DNA from: Zeugodacus cucurbitae
Taxonomy: Eukaryota > Arthropoda > Insecta > Diptera > Tephritidae
Reading direction: 5' to 3'
DNA: 64,000 bases
Assembly (NCBI RefSeq): GCF_028554725.1
Contig: NC_071668.1
Span: 53,797,732-53,861,731, forward strand
In this document: positions 38,530 to 49,458 of the stretch, in pieces
How the letters are laid out: each line of letters opens with the position of its first letter
Position numbering within the stretch: position 1 is the stretch's first letter
Notes under the pieces: model-generated
What the model saw: the letters and a program-made list of their open reading frames with translations, nothing else
The model's database searches: none
What the model was told of the DNA's origin: nothing
Position numbers and translations under genes: made by a program

Positions 38530-39525
38530 TAATAACGGCTTGATAATCTGTTTGCATCTACACCCTCGTAGAAGCCCCACTCCTTATTTGCGAAGAACTC
38601 GGACAGCCACTTTTCACAAGCCTCTTTGGGGTTGAACTTTACACCACCAAGGCGTTCGCCATGGACAGGAAGGTGGTAATCACTTGGCGCTATGTCCAGG
38701 CTATATAGTGGATGCGATGAAACCTTCTCATCCGAGATCCCGTAGCTTCTGACGAGTCCTCAACGAAATGTGTGGTCTGGCGTTGTTCTGGTGAAACTCT
38801 GCACCCTTCCTGTTGGCCAATTCTGGACGCTTTTGGTCGATTGCCTGCTTCAAGCGGTGCAGTAGTTCGCAAACACACAGCACACCTTCCTGGCCGTCAA
38901 TCCGGGCTTGGCCACTGTTTGGGACGATACACCGGCCTTCGACCACGACCGTTTTCACTTGATATTGTCGTATGTGATCCATTTTTTTGTCGACAGTCAC
39001 CATCCATATCGCCGGCGTTGATTCGGTCCAGAAGGTTTTTTTTGCGTCAAATCATGCGGCACCCAAACATGATATGTATCCAGCCTTCTGCAGATGGTTT
39101 AAAATGGTTTGGTGACTAACTTACATCTCCTGGACGATGTCACGAAATGCCACTTGCCGGTCTAATTCGATGTTTTCCATGATTTGATCGGTATTCGTCG
39201 TCACAGGTCTTCCGCCGACTGGCTTATCCATGGTGTCGTTTTCACCCGCTCTGAATCGTCGAAACCATTCCTCCGCAGAACATCCCCCAAAATCTCACGG
39301 AACGTTTCACTATCGGATTTTCTTTAACGAAGGGAAACTTTAAAATAGCGCGAATTTCGGCTATAACTGTTGAACGCAACATCCAAACTAATCATGCATA
39401 GCGTCGTTTTGCAGATTATGTCATAACCTTTCAAAGATGTATAGTATTACCAGATACGAGCTCTGTAGCGCTTTATACATTGCCGCGAAATCAAAAAGGC
39501 GGAAGGGAGATATTTGCCAACCTAA
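38530..39525 (-). mobile_element. Dead mariner element, 3' truncated
   Basis: Read on the minus strand, its 5' end TTAGGTTGGCAAATATCTCC (39525 downward) is a mariner-type terminus flanked by TA. The matching 3' terminal repeat is not found near 38530, so that end is lost. The transposase remnant is listed separately. It lies inside the pogo-like element, on the right of the piggyBac MITE. Confidence 0.75.
38540..39310 (-). pseudogene. Mariner transposase pseudogene
   Basis: On the minus strand the remnant runs in order. WFRRFRAGEND begins it, then NIELDRQVAFRDIVQEM and SHQTILNHLQKAGY (helix-turn-helix region). LDRIN-like residues follow, then VLCVCELLHRLKQAIDQKRP, HQNNARPHISLRTRQKLRDLG, IAPSDYHLP and KEACEKWLSEFFANKE. 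This is a DD34D mariner transposase of about 345 residues. The central part around the first catalytic Asp (the GDEKW region) is deleted, the second catalytic Asp is changed to Asn (HQNNARPH for HQDNARPH), and several frameshifts and stops are present. The third Asp (PSDYH) remains. Confidence 0.88.
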
Positions 39526-39585
39526 TATTACAAGCATTTAAGCGGGAAAGGCACTTACACGGGGGCACTTAAGCGGGTATCACTG

Positions 39586-41600
39586 TACTTAATTACAAGC
39601 TAGCAAAGCTTAAACTGTTTTTTCAGTTGATATTATTTTGCTATAGTTGTAAATTTTCTCTATATCCATATATTTAAACTCAAATGAATATAGGACTGTA
39701 TTTAAATCAACGCACACATGCATATAATATATTTGCCAAAAATCACTTATAAAACATGGTGTAAGCTGCCAACTTGGAATCACAGCGATAATCTCAATCA
39801 ATGTCAACAAGCATTTATCGCTTCGAGAAAAAAAATATACAGACAGCATCAATATCTCAGACGTACTTAATCGACACGTAGTATCTAATAAAACGCCCAT
39901 TCAAATAAGTAGTGCAGACAAATCGGCACTGAGACACACTTAGACCCAGCCACACACAAGCAAGCATATGTAAATATGTATTATATACATATGTATGTAC
40001 ATATACACATAGTTGTAAGGAAGATTTACGCCCGTAGGCAGTCAAGCAACTCAAAAGCAATTCATGAATTCATAAAAGGCGTCAATTGAATTGAACTTTG
40101 AACGGTTCGATGACAGAAATATTTATGTAAATGGAAAATTCGGTACAACTGTGTGTATGCGTATGTATTTGTATTAAGTAAAAATGTAAGATAAATGCTA
40201 TGCTGCCAAGGAGGCAAATTTTCTACAAATTTTCCTCTGTAGTAATTTTATTGTTATGTGATTGCCGTTTGCCGCCTCAAATCGAAGGCATTCATTTTGC
40301 CGGCAGTGCAAATTCATTACGTTATTTCAGTCAACCGATAGCTGGCGGGCGGCGGATATGGGTGTTAGGCATCCGAGCTGTGCTGTTGAGTCATTGAGCG
40401 CAGATTGCTGGTAGTGGGTGCAAGTAGAGATTGTAGTAAACGTTTTATTTTAGCTTTTCCAGCTGACTATTTGCTTTCGCAACGAAGCACGACAGTGTGT
40501 AATAGAGTTGGCATTTCTGAATGGGTGGGTGGTGGTGAGGTAAGTGAGAAATATTTACGTATACTTCTAAGTACACAATATTTACACCTACACTACGTAA
40601 CGTTGTTCACCAGCTAGCATGCCGTCAAAGGATATTTATTTGCGCTTCTTATTTGTGCGCTTGTCTACATTTCGTGGCATCTGTATTTGTCTTGTGCTCT
40701 GTTTGTGCTTGTGTGCACATTTCGTGACACTTTATTTGTCATGTTTATTTATGTGTGACCTTAAATTAGTCAGTGCACTTTGCCCCACACACACCTTTCA
40801 AATGCCTCATTTCCGTTTGCCGCACTTACCAATGAACTTGTCTATGTATATTTACCGTTTGATATGTGGCTGGCAAGGAAAATTTCACATTTACCGTTGA
40901 GGTTAATTTATTACACCTCGTTTCGCACTTTGGCTATGTCGAAGATACTTACACCATATATCTTTTGCTATTTGTATTTGATGGCAATACTTTTAGTGAA
41001 ATCTTGTTATAGTAGTATAGTATATGTACATATATGTATATATATGAGTAAATCTCGTATATCTATATTTTGTATGTATGCGATATTTTAAGTGAAGCAA
41101 TAGTATTTTTGGTGTTCTAATCCAATACAATTTGAATTTATTTTTGGAACTACAGAACTGCCTGTTTTAATATTATTCATATTTTTCTACAACAATGTGA
41201 ATCAAGCAGACATGTTCTTATCTCTTCTACGTGAGGATCACACGAGAATGGATTTCTACGAAGAATAGTTCGACCTAACCTTCTGGAGATACAATTTACA
41301 GCCTGCCGGAGACTTTTGACAATATAAGTGTTATACAATCTTGACACCAAGCGAAGCAATTATGTGTAAGTGGTTTGTCCGGAACAGACCAAATGAGCAG
41401 TGAAGATGATCTCAAATAGTCTGTTATAGAGGTAAACATAGAAACGCCAGATAGATTTTGGATGACCATAAAATATTGTTAGTCAAGTAACCGCCTTTTC
41501 AAAGATATCGATCGAATTTAACATATCGTTCATGAAAATGTGGATATACCTAAGCACGGTCCAACTACACAGCCACATACAAACATTTTTTGGGCATGAC
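39586..41600. other. Mixed stretch with a TATGTACATA tract and island
   Basis: TATGTATGTACATATACAC-like repeats lie at about 39966-40008. A less AT-rich, stop-poor part at 40200-41090 has short frames without family resemblance. A 60-codon basic minus-strand frame at 41177-41359 is unrecognised. Confidence 0.45.
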
Positions 41601-41630
41601 CTGAGGCTCTGACTATGTGTGTCCGAGGTG

Positions 41631-41883
41631 CATTTAACCCCATCAGATCAGGGTTTTGAAATAACGGGGGTTTTCGGAGCCGCTGATTACGATTCCGGTG
41701 TCGGTTTTCCAAAATTCAAAATGGCGGATCCAATATGCCAGACGCTTTTTTGAAAAATTCATCGGAATCGCTTGAATCTCGTTACTCCGGGGTTTTCGGG
41801 GACGCTAATTACGAATCCGGTGTCGGTGTATCAAAAATCAAAATGGCGGTTATCTCAAAACATTGATCTGATGGGGTTAAATG
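41631..41883. mobile_element. Repeat family B: 253-bp inverted-repeat element with tandem core
   Basis: CATTTAACCCCATCAGATCA (41631-41650) is perfectly inverted at 41864-41883. The interior has two direct copies, about 122 bp apart, of a GC-richer unit beginning GGGGTTTTCGG (41667 and 41789). Each unit contains ATTACGA(T/A)TCCGGTGTCGG and CAAAATGGCGG. A truncated relative is at 26640-26775. It encodes nothing recognisable and no target duplication is obvious. It behaves like a MITE or a terminal-inverted-repeat array of unknown superfamily. Confidence 0.78.
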
Positions 41884-43675
41884 GTGCTATTCACAACAAT
41901 TTTGAGGTAATTACTGAGTTTAAGGTCTACTTTGAAGCAAAATGCAAGTCATAGTACTAAAATGGTAGCGAATAGTTCAATTTAACACTAGATTTACGGG
42001 CTGAATTTAGAAGAAGATAAAATTCTGTATTAAAATTATATTTAAATGATTTAAGTGTAAAAACTATAACTTTAAACCTATAAATATGTGATCTCTTCTC
42101 TAAAATTAACCTCCTTCCTTCATATTATAGAAAATGAAAGCCTGAAATGTACGTCTCTACTCTTCATCGTAATACAAAATTGGACTTTCATTATCCCACT
42201 TCTTTCTGTCTTATTTTGTTTCAACACAAAATCTTTCGAGAAATTAATCACACTACACACAATTTATTAAGTTAACCGCACAAACAACAAATATTTTATA
42301 AATACATACATATGAAAATGCATACAAACATCAGAGCCATACTCCTTAAACCAAACATCGGTCCCACACTAAGTGAATACTCAACAAATCCGTAGAATAT
42401 CAGACCAATACGAGCACAACAAGCAAGTAATCTACTTACAAATGCAACAACTAGGTGGCATGAAAACATAGCAGCAATAACAATCACGTTGACACCACTC
42501 GAGATACGTTCGAAGCGTATAAATTGTCGTCGTAAGTACTTTACATACGTTTTTTCCAGACATTTGCCATCAACCACTAACACCCTAGAAGCCGAAAACA
42601 ACTAAGCGTGCTGGCGTTACGACCACTCTGTGTAGCATGTGTGGGTGAGTGGCGGGGTCGCTACAGGATTGCGCAAACACCCTCCCACAAACACACACAT
42701 ACGTGGTTTGCGTTTTTCGATATTTCCTGTCGCATTTATATTCCTTGTCGGCTGCCTGAGTTAGTTTGCAATCAAGTCGGCAGTAGCAGCGGCGACGGCG
42801 GTGGCGGCGGGATGGTTGTTTGGCTGACGGCTGTCAACACCGGAGATTGTTCGCTTGTTAGATGACAAAAAGTTGGCACATGTTAATTTGAGTTGTTTTG
42901 TGCAAGCGTCTACCATAGGAAGTTTTATTTTCGCTTTTATTCCTGTAACGCATTCATTTCACTGTCGTTATTGTTGTTGTTTGGTATTTGCGTGTATTTG
43001 TATGTGGCTGTGTGTGCTTGAGGCTTTTCAGAGTAATTGAGAGTTTGTTCGTTTTGGTTGTTTGCTTTTGCTTTTCGGCTGGCGCTTTTCGGTTGCAGGA
43101 AGTGGAGGGTGTCACCGAAGATAAATTAGTTTGCGGCAAAGTCGCTTATTTATTTACTAACACCACAGCCATAGCCACACGTGAGTCAAGTTTCACATGA
43201 ATGTGTGTGTGCGGACATATTTTATACATAAAGGAAGTGGTTTAATGAATGTTTGGTAAATTTGTGGTTGCAACAATTATAGTCACTTTGGTGAATTGAG
43301 AAATTAAATCAGAAAAAATATAGATATACATTTAATTAAGACTCAATGAGTTGTATTATATTTTTCTTTGTTGAAAATAAGATTTTTGATAAAAATCTGA
43401 ACATGTTTAAATAGGTTTGATTTATTTATTGTTTCAAGATTTGAAATACGAAGATGAGTTTCATTTTTCAACAAATGAGTTCGATTTATCGATTTATGTC
43501 AATAAATCTACAAGAGTCGCCTTTCGCAGATAATGGGAAGGAGGTCGTAGGTCTACTATTTTCCACCAATTTTTTATTTTTACGAAATGATCCAAGAGGA
43601 TTTAAACTTAGGAAAAGGGTATGAAACGTCAATAAGCGTATCAAAATTATCGGGTTGAACATTTTGAAATGTTAA
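41884..43675. other. AT-rich then less AT-rich island
   Basis: The island at 42290-43260 contains overlapping frames on both strands (for example 42296-42601 minus and 42608-42865 plus) with no recognisable products and a (GGC)n-like tract near 42790-42812. The remainder is AT-rich. Confidence 0.45.
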
Positions 43676-44833
43676 CAAGTAAGGAAGGGCTAAGTTCGGG
43701 TGGAACCGAACATTTTATACTCTCGCCATTTATTTATTTAACTTTAGTTATATTATATAATATATAATTTGACCCACATATTCGTCATATATATTGTATA
43801 AAGTCCATTGAAAGTTGGAAACCCTAATATTAGGTTAGAAGCACCGAGGTCCTCATGTTCGATTAATGGGGCCTTAAAAACCTATGGTCCGATTTCGGCG
43901 ATTTTTAGAATGGGGCTGCCACATTATAAAGGTAGTATTTGTGCAAAGTTCTGCATCGATATCTTCACTAGTGCTTACTTTATATATTGTAAAGTAAACG
44001 ATTCAGATCATCTTCAAAGTTCTGGTTTATAGGAAGTAGGCGTGGTTGTGAAGCGATTTGACCTATTTTCACAACATATCATTGGGATGTAAGGAAACTA
44101 TTACAAACCAAGTTTCATTGAAATCGGTCGAGTAGTTCCTGAGATATGGTTTTTGACCCATAAGTAGGCGACGCCACGCCCATTTTCCATTTTGTAAAAA
44201 AAAAATATCAGTAGAGCTGCTTTCAGCTATTTCTTATGTAAAATTTAGTGTTTCTGATGCTTTCCGTTAGTGAATTAATGCACTTTTAGTAATATTCAAC
44301 CTAACCTTTGTATGGGGAATTTTATAGTGTATAACGGGGTACGTAAAAGAAACGACTGGAGAAAGTTTTCTTTATATAGCTTTATTGCGAGAGATTCACT
44401 AAGAGCTTATTTAGAGTCGGGCCAGGCACACATTTCAAAAAAATTACAGTTGCCTCTTCCTAGTGCTATTTATACCAAATTTTACTTTTATATATATATT
44501 TATAGCTATTTATGGCTTAGTTATGACACTTTTTGGTTTTCGTCATTTTGTGGGCGTGGCAATGGTTCGATTTCGCAAGTTTTCAAGCAACCCTCCTACG
44601 GTCCCAAGGAACATGTGTACCAAGTTTCGTCAAGGTATCTTAATTTTTATCGGTTGCATGGACAAACGGACAGATGGACAGTCAGACATCCGCGTTTTAA
44701 CTCGTCTCGTCATCCTGACCATTTTGATATATGGCCGTATATCTAACTCGTTTAGTTTTATGACTTACAAGCGACCGTTATGTGAACAAAACTATAATAT
44801 TCTCTTAGCAACTTTTGTTGCGAGAGCATAAAA
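43676..44833 (+). mobile_element. Repeat family A element with both ends (1158 bp)
   Basis: It has CAAGTAAGGAAGGGCTAAGT, a hairpin GTTCGG-GTGGAA-CCGAAC (43694-43711), a subterminal repeat TTTTATACTCTCGCCA (43713-43728), and at the other end TTGCGAGAGCATAAAA (44818-44833). The body is collinear with the 33461 copy but about 360 bp shorter. GC boxes (CCACGCCC, GGGCGTGG) and the ACGGACAGATGGACAG tract are kept. Flanks are GTTAA on the left and ATCAT on the right. An apparent 144-codon frame at 44312-44746 is chance: it is interrupted in every other copy. Confidence 0.88.
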
Positions 44834-46190
44834 ATCATAAAATGAAGTTAATTTATTTATTTTTACCGTATATTATTGGAATTATAAAATTTCAACCACC
44901 TAAAAACCCCGCATGTGTACATATAACCTCATTATCTAAGTGACTTGTAATTGTACTCGTTTCTAACTTCCGAAGAAAAATTAAGCCTTTTAGTTCATGC
45001 ATATGCATATACTTATATAAATGTTAGTCACAAATCAACTTCACCGAATAATATAGAAATTATGCCTCGTTAATCATAACGCTACAATCAATTATACGCG
45101 TAAGTACGAGTATGTGCTGAGCTACATCACTCCCTTTGCGACTTCGTTAAATTCTGATTATTCGTTTTGCGTGCCAGAAATGATTTTTGATCGATGTGTT
45201 TGACGCTGTCAGTGCAATAAATTTCTACTACCAACAAACACCCCCCTTACAGCTGGTGAGTTGGCATATCCTTCACTTGAAGCAATTCGTCTTCTCATAC
45301 CGCTGTGCGTGCGCAGTAGCCCTTCGGCATATTTTCAACAAAGTAATCATTTTCAATTTTTTCCAACATTTCTATATATGCCGGAGAGTATTTTTCTTTT
45401 TTGGCAGAATGACAGCCTGACAGGATAAATTACTGGATAAATGAATGAGGGAAAATAAGGCTAAATCATCATCAACACAAAGGCAGCAACAGAAATAACA
45501 ACAACAACTAAAATATATACGTGGGTTATACAACAAAATTCACTAACTCAGTTATCCTTATGCATTGCACCATTGTTTGCCATACGTTGAATACTTATTT
45601 TTCTTGCCACTTCTTATCCCCATGCCACCGCCACCTCCATTAGTTGAATCCTTGGCGTTCAACATTGGCAGCGAAATTAATAGGCATAATAATTTTTTGA
45701 CAGTACAAGGATACGCGCTACTTTAGGACTAGTCGGCAGCCTTCAACAGTCAGTCAATGTATTTATACTATATGTATGTATGTAGAAGTATATGGCTGGT
45801 TTGTTGGTTGGAGACGATTATGCCAGCGCGCTGTTTGTGGTGGTGGTGGTGTTGGTGTTGGTGGCAATTTTGACAGACAGGTTGATGATAAATGATGTCG
45901 TCGTCAGTGTTAGCATAGTCATCGTTCTCCACGTCAACGTCATCTTCAACACTAACTACAAAAACACAACCGACAACTGCACATTTAAAACGAAAATAGC
46001 AACTTAAGTAGGGAATAGCAACAGCCGGCTTTTACTTTATCATCGTTCTGTACTTATTTTGCGCTGTCAGTCAGACTTCCAGATAGGCATCAGTTGATGT
46101 TTGATGACGTTCCATGTAGTGTACCGTGGGTTCGTTTACAATAACGAGGATGAAATATTGCAGGAAGAATTCCACCGAAAATTATCTAAT
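44834..46190. other. AT-rich then less AT-rich island
   Basis: A (GGT)n tract at 45836-45864 and a CAATAAATT word at 45215 lie in the island (45180-46190). No gene is recognised. Confidence 0.45.
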
Positions 46191-46228
46191 ATTAATTTAG
46201 AATTATATATATATTTTTGATTCCACTT

Positions 46229-46715
46229 CGAGTCACGTTTATACCGAAGGGCGGAAAGAGCTCGCATGCAGCGGCCAAGGACTTCAGGCCTATCAGTCTC
46301 TCATCTTACTTATTGAGATTGGTAATTTGATCGGAACCAGGATCGGTATCGGATACCAGGTGTCTACTGCCGCCTTACACACTGTTGTTATGCGTACGGA
46401 AAGTGCTATCGCACACAAAAACTTTACAGTGGGAATCTTACAATATTTCGATGGAGCTTTCAATAATCTTTTGCCGGAAGTGGTAATTAGAGCTCTGAAT
46501 AATTTCGAAGGTGAAAGCATTTTGTTTTAAGTCTTCACTGCGTGACGAAGTGGGGTAGCGCAAGAGCTCATCCCACTGTAAACAAGGGAACCCCACAAGG
46601 GGGAGTTCTTTCATCAATTCTCTGGATCATGGTTCCAGCTCGCTGGGAACGGCTGCCGTGGTAGCCTCCGTTGACGACGTAGCTCTCATGGTTGAGGCGA
46701 AATTTCTAGGTACCG
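46229..46715 (+). pseudogene. Non-LTR retrotransposon reverse transcriptase remnant
   Basis: Shifting frames read as the early part of a Jockey-clade reverse transcriptase. They give RVTFIPKGGKSS...AAKDFRPISLSS, then AHKNFTVGI.QYFDGAFNNLLPEV and the following IRALNNF (palm motif A: FDGAFNN). TVNKGTPQGGVLSSILWIMV (motif B) and VDDVALMV (motif C, where the usual YADD reads SVDD) complete the set. At least three frameshifts separate these blocks, so it is inactive. The endonuclease, thumb and 3' end are missing. It could belong to the same family as the fragment at 10491, but they do not overlap. Confidence 0.87.
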
Positions 46716-46853
46716 CGTATGAAGTATAGATTAATTTCTCTAATTTAGACTATCTTCACGGTGGATTTTTATAAAATATGATGAACTTTTTTTTTACTGA
46801 ACATTATCTTTTTAAATCAGTCAACTCTACATCTTAACCACTGTATTAACATA
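46716..46853. other. Short AT-rich spacer
   Basis: It may be decayed retroelement sequence. Confidence 0.3.
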
Positions 46854-46910
46854 CAAGTAAGGTAAAGCAAAATTCAGCCTAAGCCGTACATTATACATTT
46901 TCTAAATTTG
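46854..46910 (+). repeat. Repeat family A, solo hairpin-side end (decayed)
   Basis: CAAGTAAGGTAAAGCAAAAT followed by CCGTACATTATACATTTTCT aligns with the outer end, hairpin and subterminal repeat of family A with many substitutions. Nothing of the body follows. Confidence 0.5.
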
Positions 46911-49370
46911 TAAAAAATATTACAAGGTGTTTGCAAAATCTTTTTTACGGTTCTAACTATTTTATAGGCGAAGCTATGGAACGAGATGATACAACTTAGA
47001 CACTGTAGAGTACAATATCACAGATTAAAGCGGCAATCAGTATAACTCAGACAGTATAGCTCAACATTCCAGTCTAGTTGTATTCAGATCTTTGGTAACG
47101 TAGAATAATATGTTAAAACGGGAAATTTGATTGTTCTCACTTAGGTTGGTTCAGATGGTCTATTAAATGTACCGAAATATAATTGGACAAATTTTATTGG
47201 ATAATATTTATTTTGCTACGTGAACTTATGAATATATTATACAAGAATATGTATAGAAATGGGTGTAATAATAGTCTCTCTAAACATTACACTATACAAA
47301 ATTCACTCAGCTGGGTATTGAATCAAACTATTTTTTCCGGAAGATTGGGTCAAAAGTAAAAAAAATGTATTTTCTGATTTTCGAAGTTAGCCTCCAAAAT
47401 CGAAATATCTTGCTTCGAAGTTCCAAAAAAGACTTAAAAAAATATATTATTAATTACAGGATGCAGTTACTAAAAAATCCAAAATAAGGATATAATCTAC
47501 ATTTTTCTCTTAATTCAATTTATTATATGGCAGGTGTCGCTATAAGTTGTCTCTAAACCGTAGTTTCAAGAATTTAAATAAGTAACACTATACGACAAAA
47601 TCGACTTTTTTCTGGGTATTGAACCATACAAAATTTGTCCACAATACTAGTGTATATTGACAAAAAATACAAAGTATTGTAAGAATAAACCAAATAGTCG
47701 CATAATATTATTTAATGGAGACTGCTGCCGGTGGGTCTTAACATAAAGCAGGATACATTATTGATTATACCGCCAATTCATATGTATGTATATGTAGATA
47801 TATATTTATTATATAAAATTCTATAGTAAAATTTTAAAATCTCCACAGTCATGATTATTTTTTATTTTGATTATTTTTTTGGAAAAAAAAAAATTGTGCC
47901 GCAAAAGCAATTTCTCCCGCCGCTGAATTTGTAAAAAATATTTTTTGTATGTTATAATAAAGCCGAATAATTAATTGATGAAATGGATGGAACGTAATGA
48001 TGACGCTTCATATTAACGTTGACAATGAGTGATTGGTCTGCCGTAAGCCTGAGCGAGTTGTTGGTGTTTGTGATATACACGCGAGCACACAATTTTTGGA
48101 CTTGGGTGGTTCAAGTGTCTCTATGGACGTTGTTATGAAGACTTCGTTCTAAAAATGCTGTTGTAAATATGTATGTATGCATGTGTGTGCGCGCAATCAT
48201 ATGCTTATATTTTGTTTGCCTCCTGCCGCCACTAACTCACCGACCTTCGTCCGCATGCATCAGTCATACAACAAGCAACCGGCTTGCCAAAGATTTATTA
48301 TATGAAAGGAAGAAAGTGAAATATGCAAAGTCACGAGGATATAATTTATCAGTTGCTTGCATATTCTAACAGTCCCTCACTGCTGACTCTATCTAAGTTA
48401 TTTATAATGAACATATCGTTGTTGCTGTTGGTGTTGTTGTTGTCACGCAATGTCTGATATGTCAATTTGAAGTGTGAGAAGATTTTCATAACCAAAATAT
48501 TATTATGAGTGATGACGCTCTATCATAAAATGCAATGAAAGCAATTAAGTTGAATATCGCTTGGCATTAATGAACGCACATACATATGTACATATGTACA
48601 TATTTGTATATTTTATAGATTACTTTAGATCGAAAGAAAGCATTTCTTCTTTTTTGCTGCAATGAGAGGAGATTTGTATAGGATTTTTCTCAAAAATGCT
48701 AGCGTCATTTGGAGCGATTGTGTGAAGCGTAAAAGTTACATCAATTGCTAATATCCTTTGAAACTGAAATCACTCACGAAATTCTCTTTTTGATAAATGA
48801 CTATTCGACACATTTTGCAAAACCAAATCACTGCTATTGTACCCAAATTTATTATATAGAGTTGATATATAGGTGGCAGTAGGCAATTATGAGGGGGAAA
48901 TCAATTTTCAGAATGAAAATCCAAAATTTGGTGAATAGTGTTTCCTTCAAATACACAATTTACTCATGCATTTGATTGTCAAAATTGAAGGAAATAAAAT
49001 AATGGATTTAGATTTTGATTTCTAACGAACATACACTGTTGAATAAACCATATATTGTTTTGAAAATCATTCTCATATCTATATAATAATAATAAATAAT
49101 AGGCTGTGGCATTCTTTTGAATTCTAATAGTTTGTTAAAGATTCCATATAAAATTTGAGTTTAATTTTTGTTTCTAAATTATAAAGCTTATTATCAAACT
49201 AATAGTGCGAATTTTAAATATATATATATAAGAAATATATGTAATGAAACAGACGCATATATTTTCTTATATTAATTTTTCATATATTAATTTCACGTAT
49301 ACGAACTCGTACTTAGTTTAATAATAAAGTAAATTTCCAAAGCATACAATATAAAAAATTAAAAAATAAA
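46911..49370. other. Mostly AT-rich, nothing recognised
   Basis: A small island at 47960-48480 contains a GTTGTTGCTGTTGGTGTTG tract (48420-48438). ACATACATATGTACATATGT lies at about 48580. The remainder is AT-rich without frames. Confidence 0.5.
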
Positions 49371-49372
49371 AT

Positions 49373-49378
49373 AAAAAA
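49373..49378 (-). terminator. Pol III T-run terminator of tRNA-Lys
   Basis: Six A on the plus strand (T6 in the transcribed sense) lie 7 bases past the tRNA 3' end. This is the usual form and distance of an RNA polymerase III terminator. Further T-rich runs follow downstream and could act as backup. Confidence 0.85.
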
Positions 49379-49396
49379 GTATAATCGCCCGAGCAG

Positions 49397-49407
49397 GGAC
49401 TTGAACC
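49397..49407 (-). promoter_or_regulatory. tRNA internal B box
   Basis: GGTTCAAGTCC in the T-arm matches the B-box pattern GGTTCRANNCC. It is the main TFIIIC contact for transcription of this tRNA gene. Confidence 0.9.
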
Positions 49408-49439
49408 CTGGACCCTTGGATTAAAAGTCCAATGCTCTA

Positions 49440-49451
49440 CCGACTGAGCTA
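49440..49451 (-). promoter_or_regulatory. tRNA internal A box
   Basis: The D-arm sequence TAGCTCAGTCGG on the minus strand fits the RNA polymerase III A-box pattern TRGCNNAGYNGG exactly. With the B box it forms the internal promoter bound by TFIIIC. Confidence 0.9.
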
Positions 49452-49458
49452 CCCGGGC

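Larger units (their letters stand above)
37732..39585. mobile_element. Pogo/Tigger-like inverted-repeat element carrying two nested insertions
   Basis: The left end CAGTAGAGTAATCCCCGCTT (37732) is matched on the right by the complement CAGTGATACCCGCTTAAG (ends 39585, followed by TA). A second inverted pair, CCCGCTTAAATGC, lies inward at 37817-37829 and 39534-39546 and is a perfect 13-bp match. CAGT...CCCCGCTTAA ends are typical of pogo/Tigger members of the Tc1-mariner superfamily. The element's own sequence is only about 300 bp (37732-37886, 38478-about 38530 and about 39526-39585) and encodes nothing, so it is a MITE-like non-autonomous element. The TA duplication is visible only on the right. 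Confidence 0.6.
49386..49458 (-). tRNA. tRNA-Lys (anticodon UUU)
   Basis: Read on the minus strand, this 73-nt stretch folds as a standard cloverleaf and is the only intact gene in the window. The seven-pair acceptor stem runs from GCCCGGG to CTCGGGC, with one G-U wobble at the sixth pair, and is followed by discriminator G (49386). The D-arm contains TAGCTCAGTCGG and the T-arm contains GGTTCAAGTCC. The anticodon loop CTTTTAA puts UUU at 49425-49423, which decodes lysine AAA/AAG. There is no intron and CCA is not encoded, as usual in eukaryotic nuclear tRNA genes. No other tRNA was noticed within 64 kb, so it is not part of a local cluster. Its stems are fully paired, so nothing suggests a pseudogene. 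Confidence 0.97.

Noticed and set aside
39586..39587. TA as target duplication of the pogo-like element
   Set aside because: TA abuts the right end but not the left end exactly (the left flank reads TTTAA before CAGT), so the duplication is not established.
44312..44746. 144-codon open frame inside a family A element
   Set aside because: The matching sequence in other family A copies is interrupted by stops, so the frame is not a conserved coding region.
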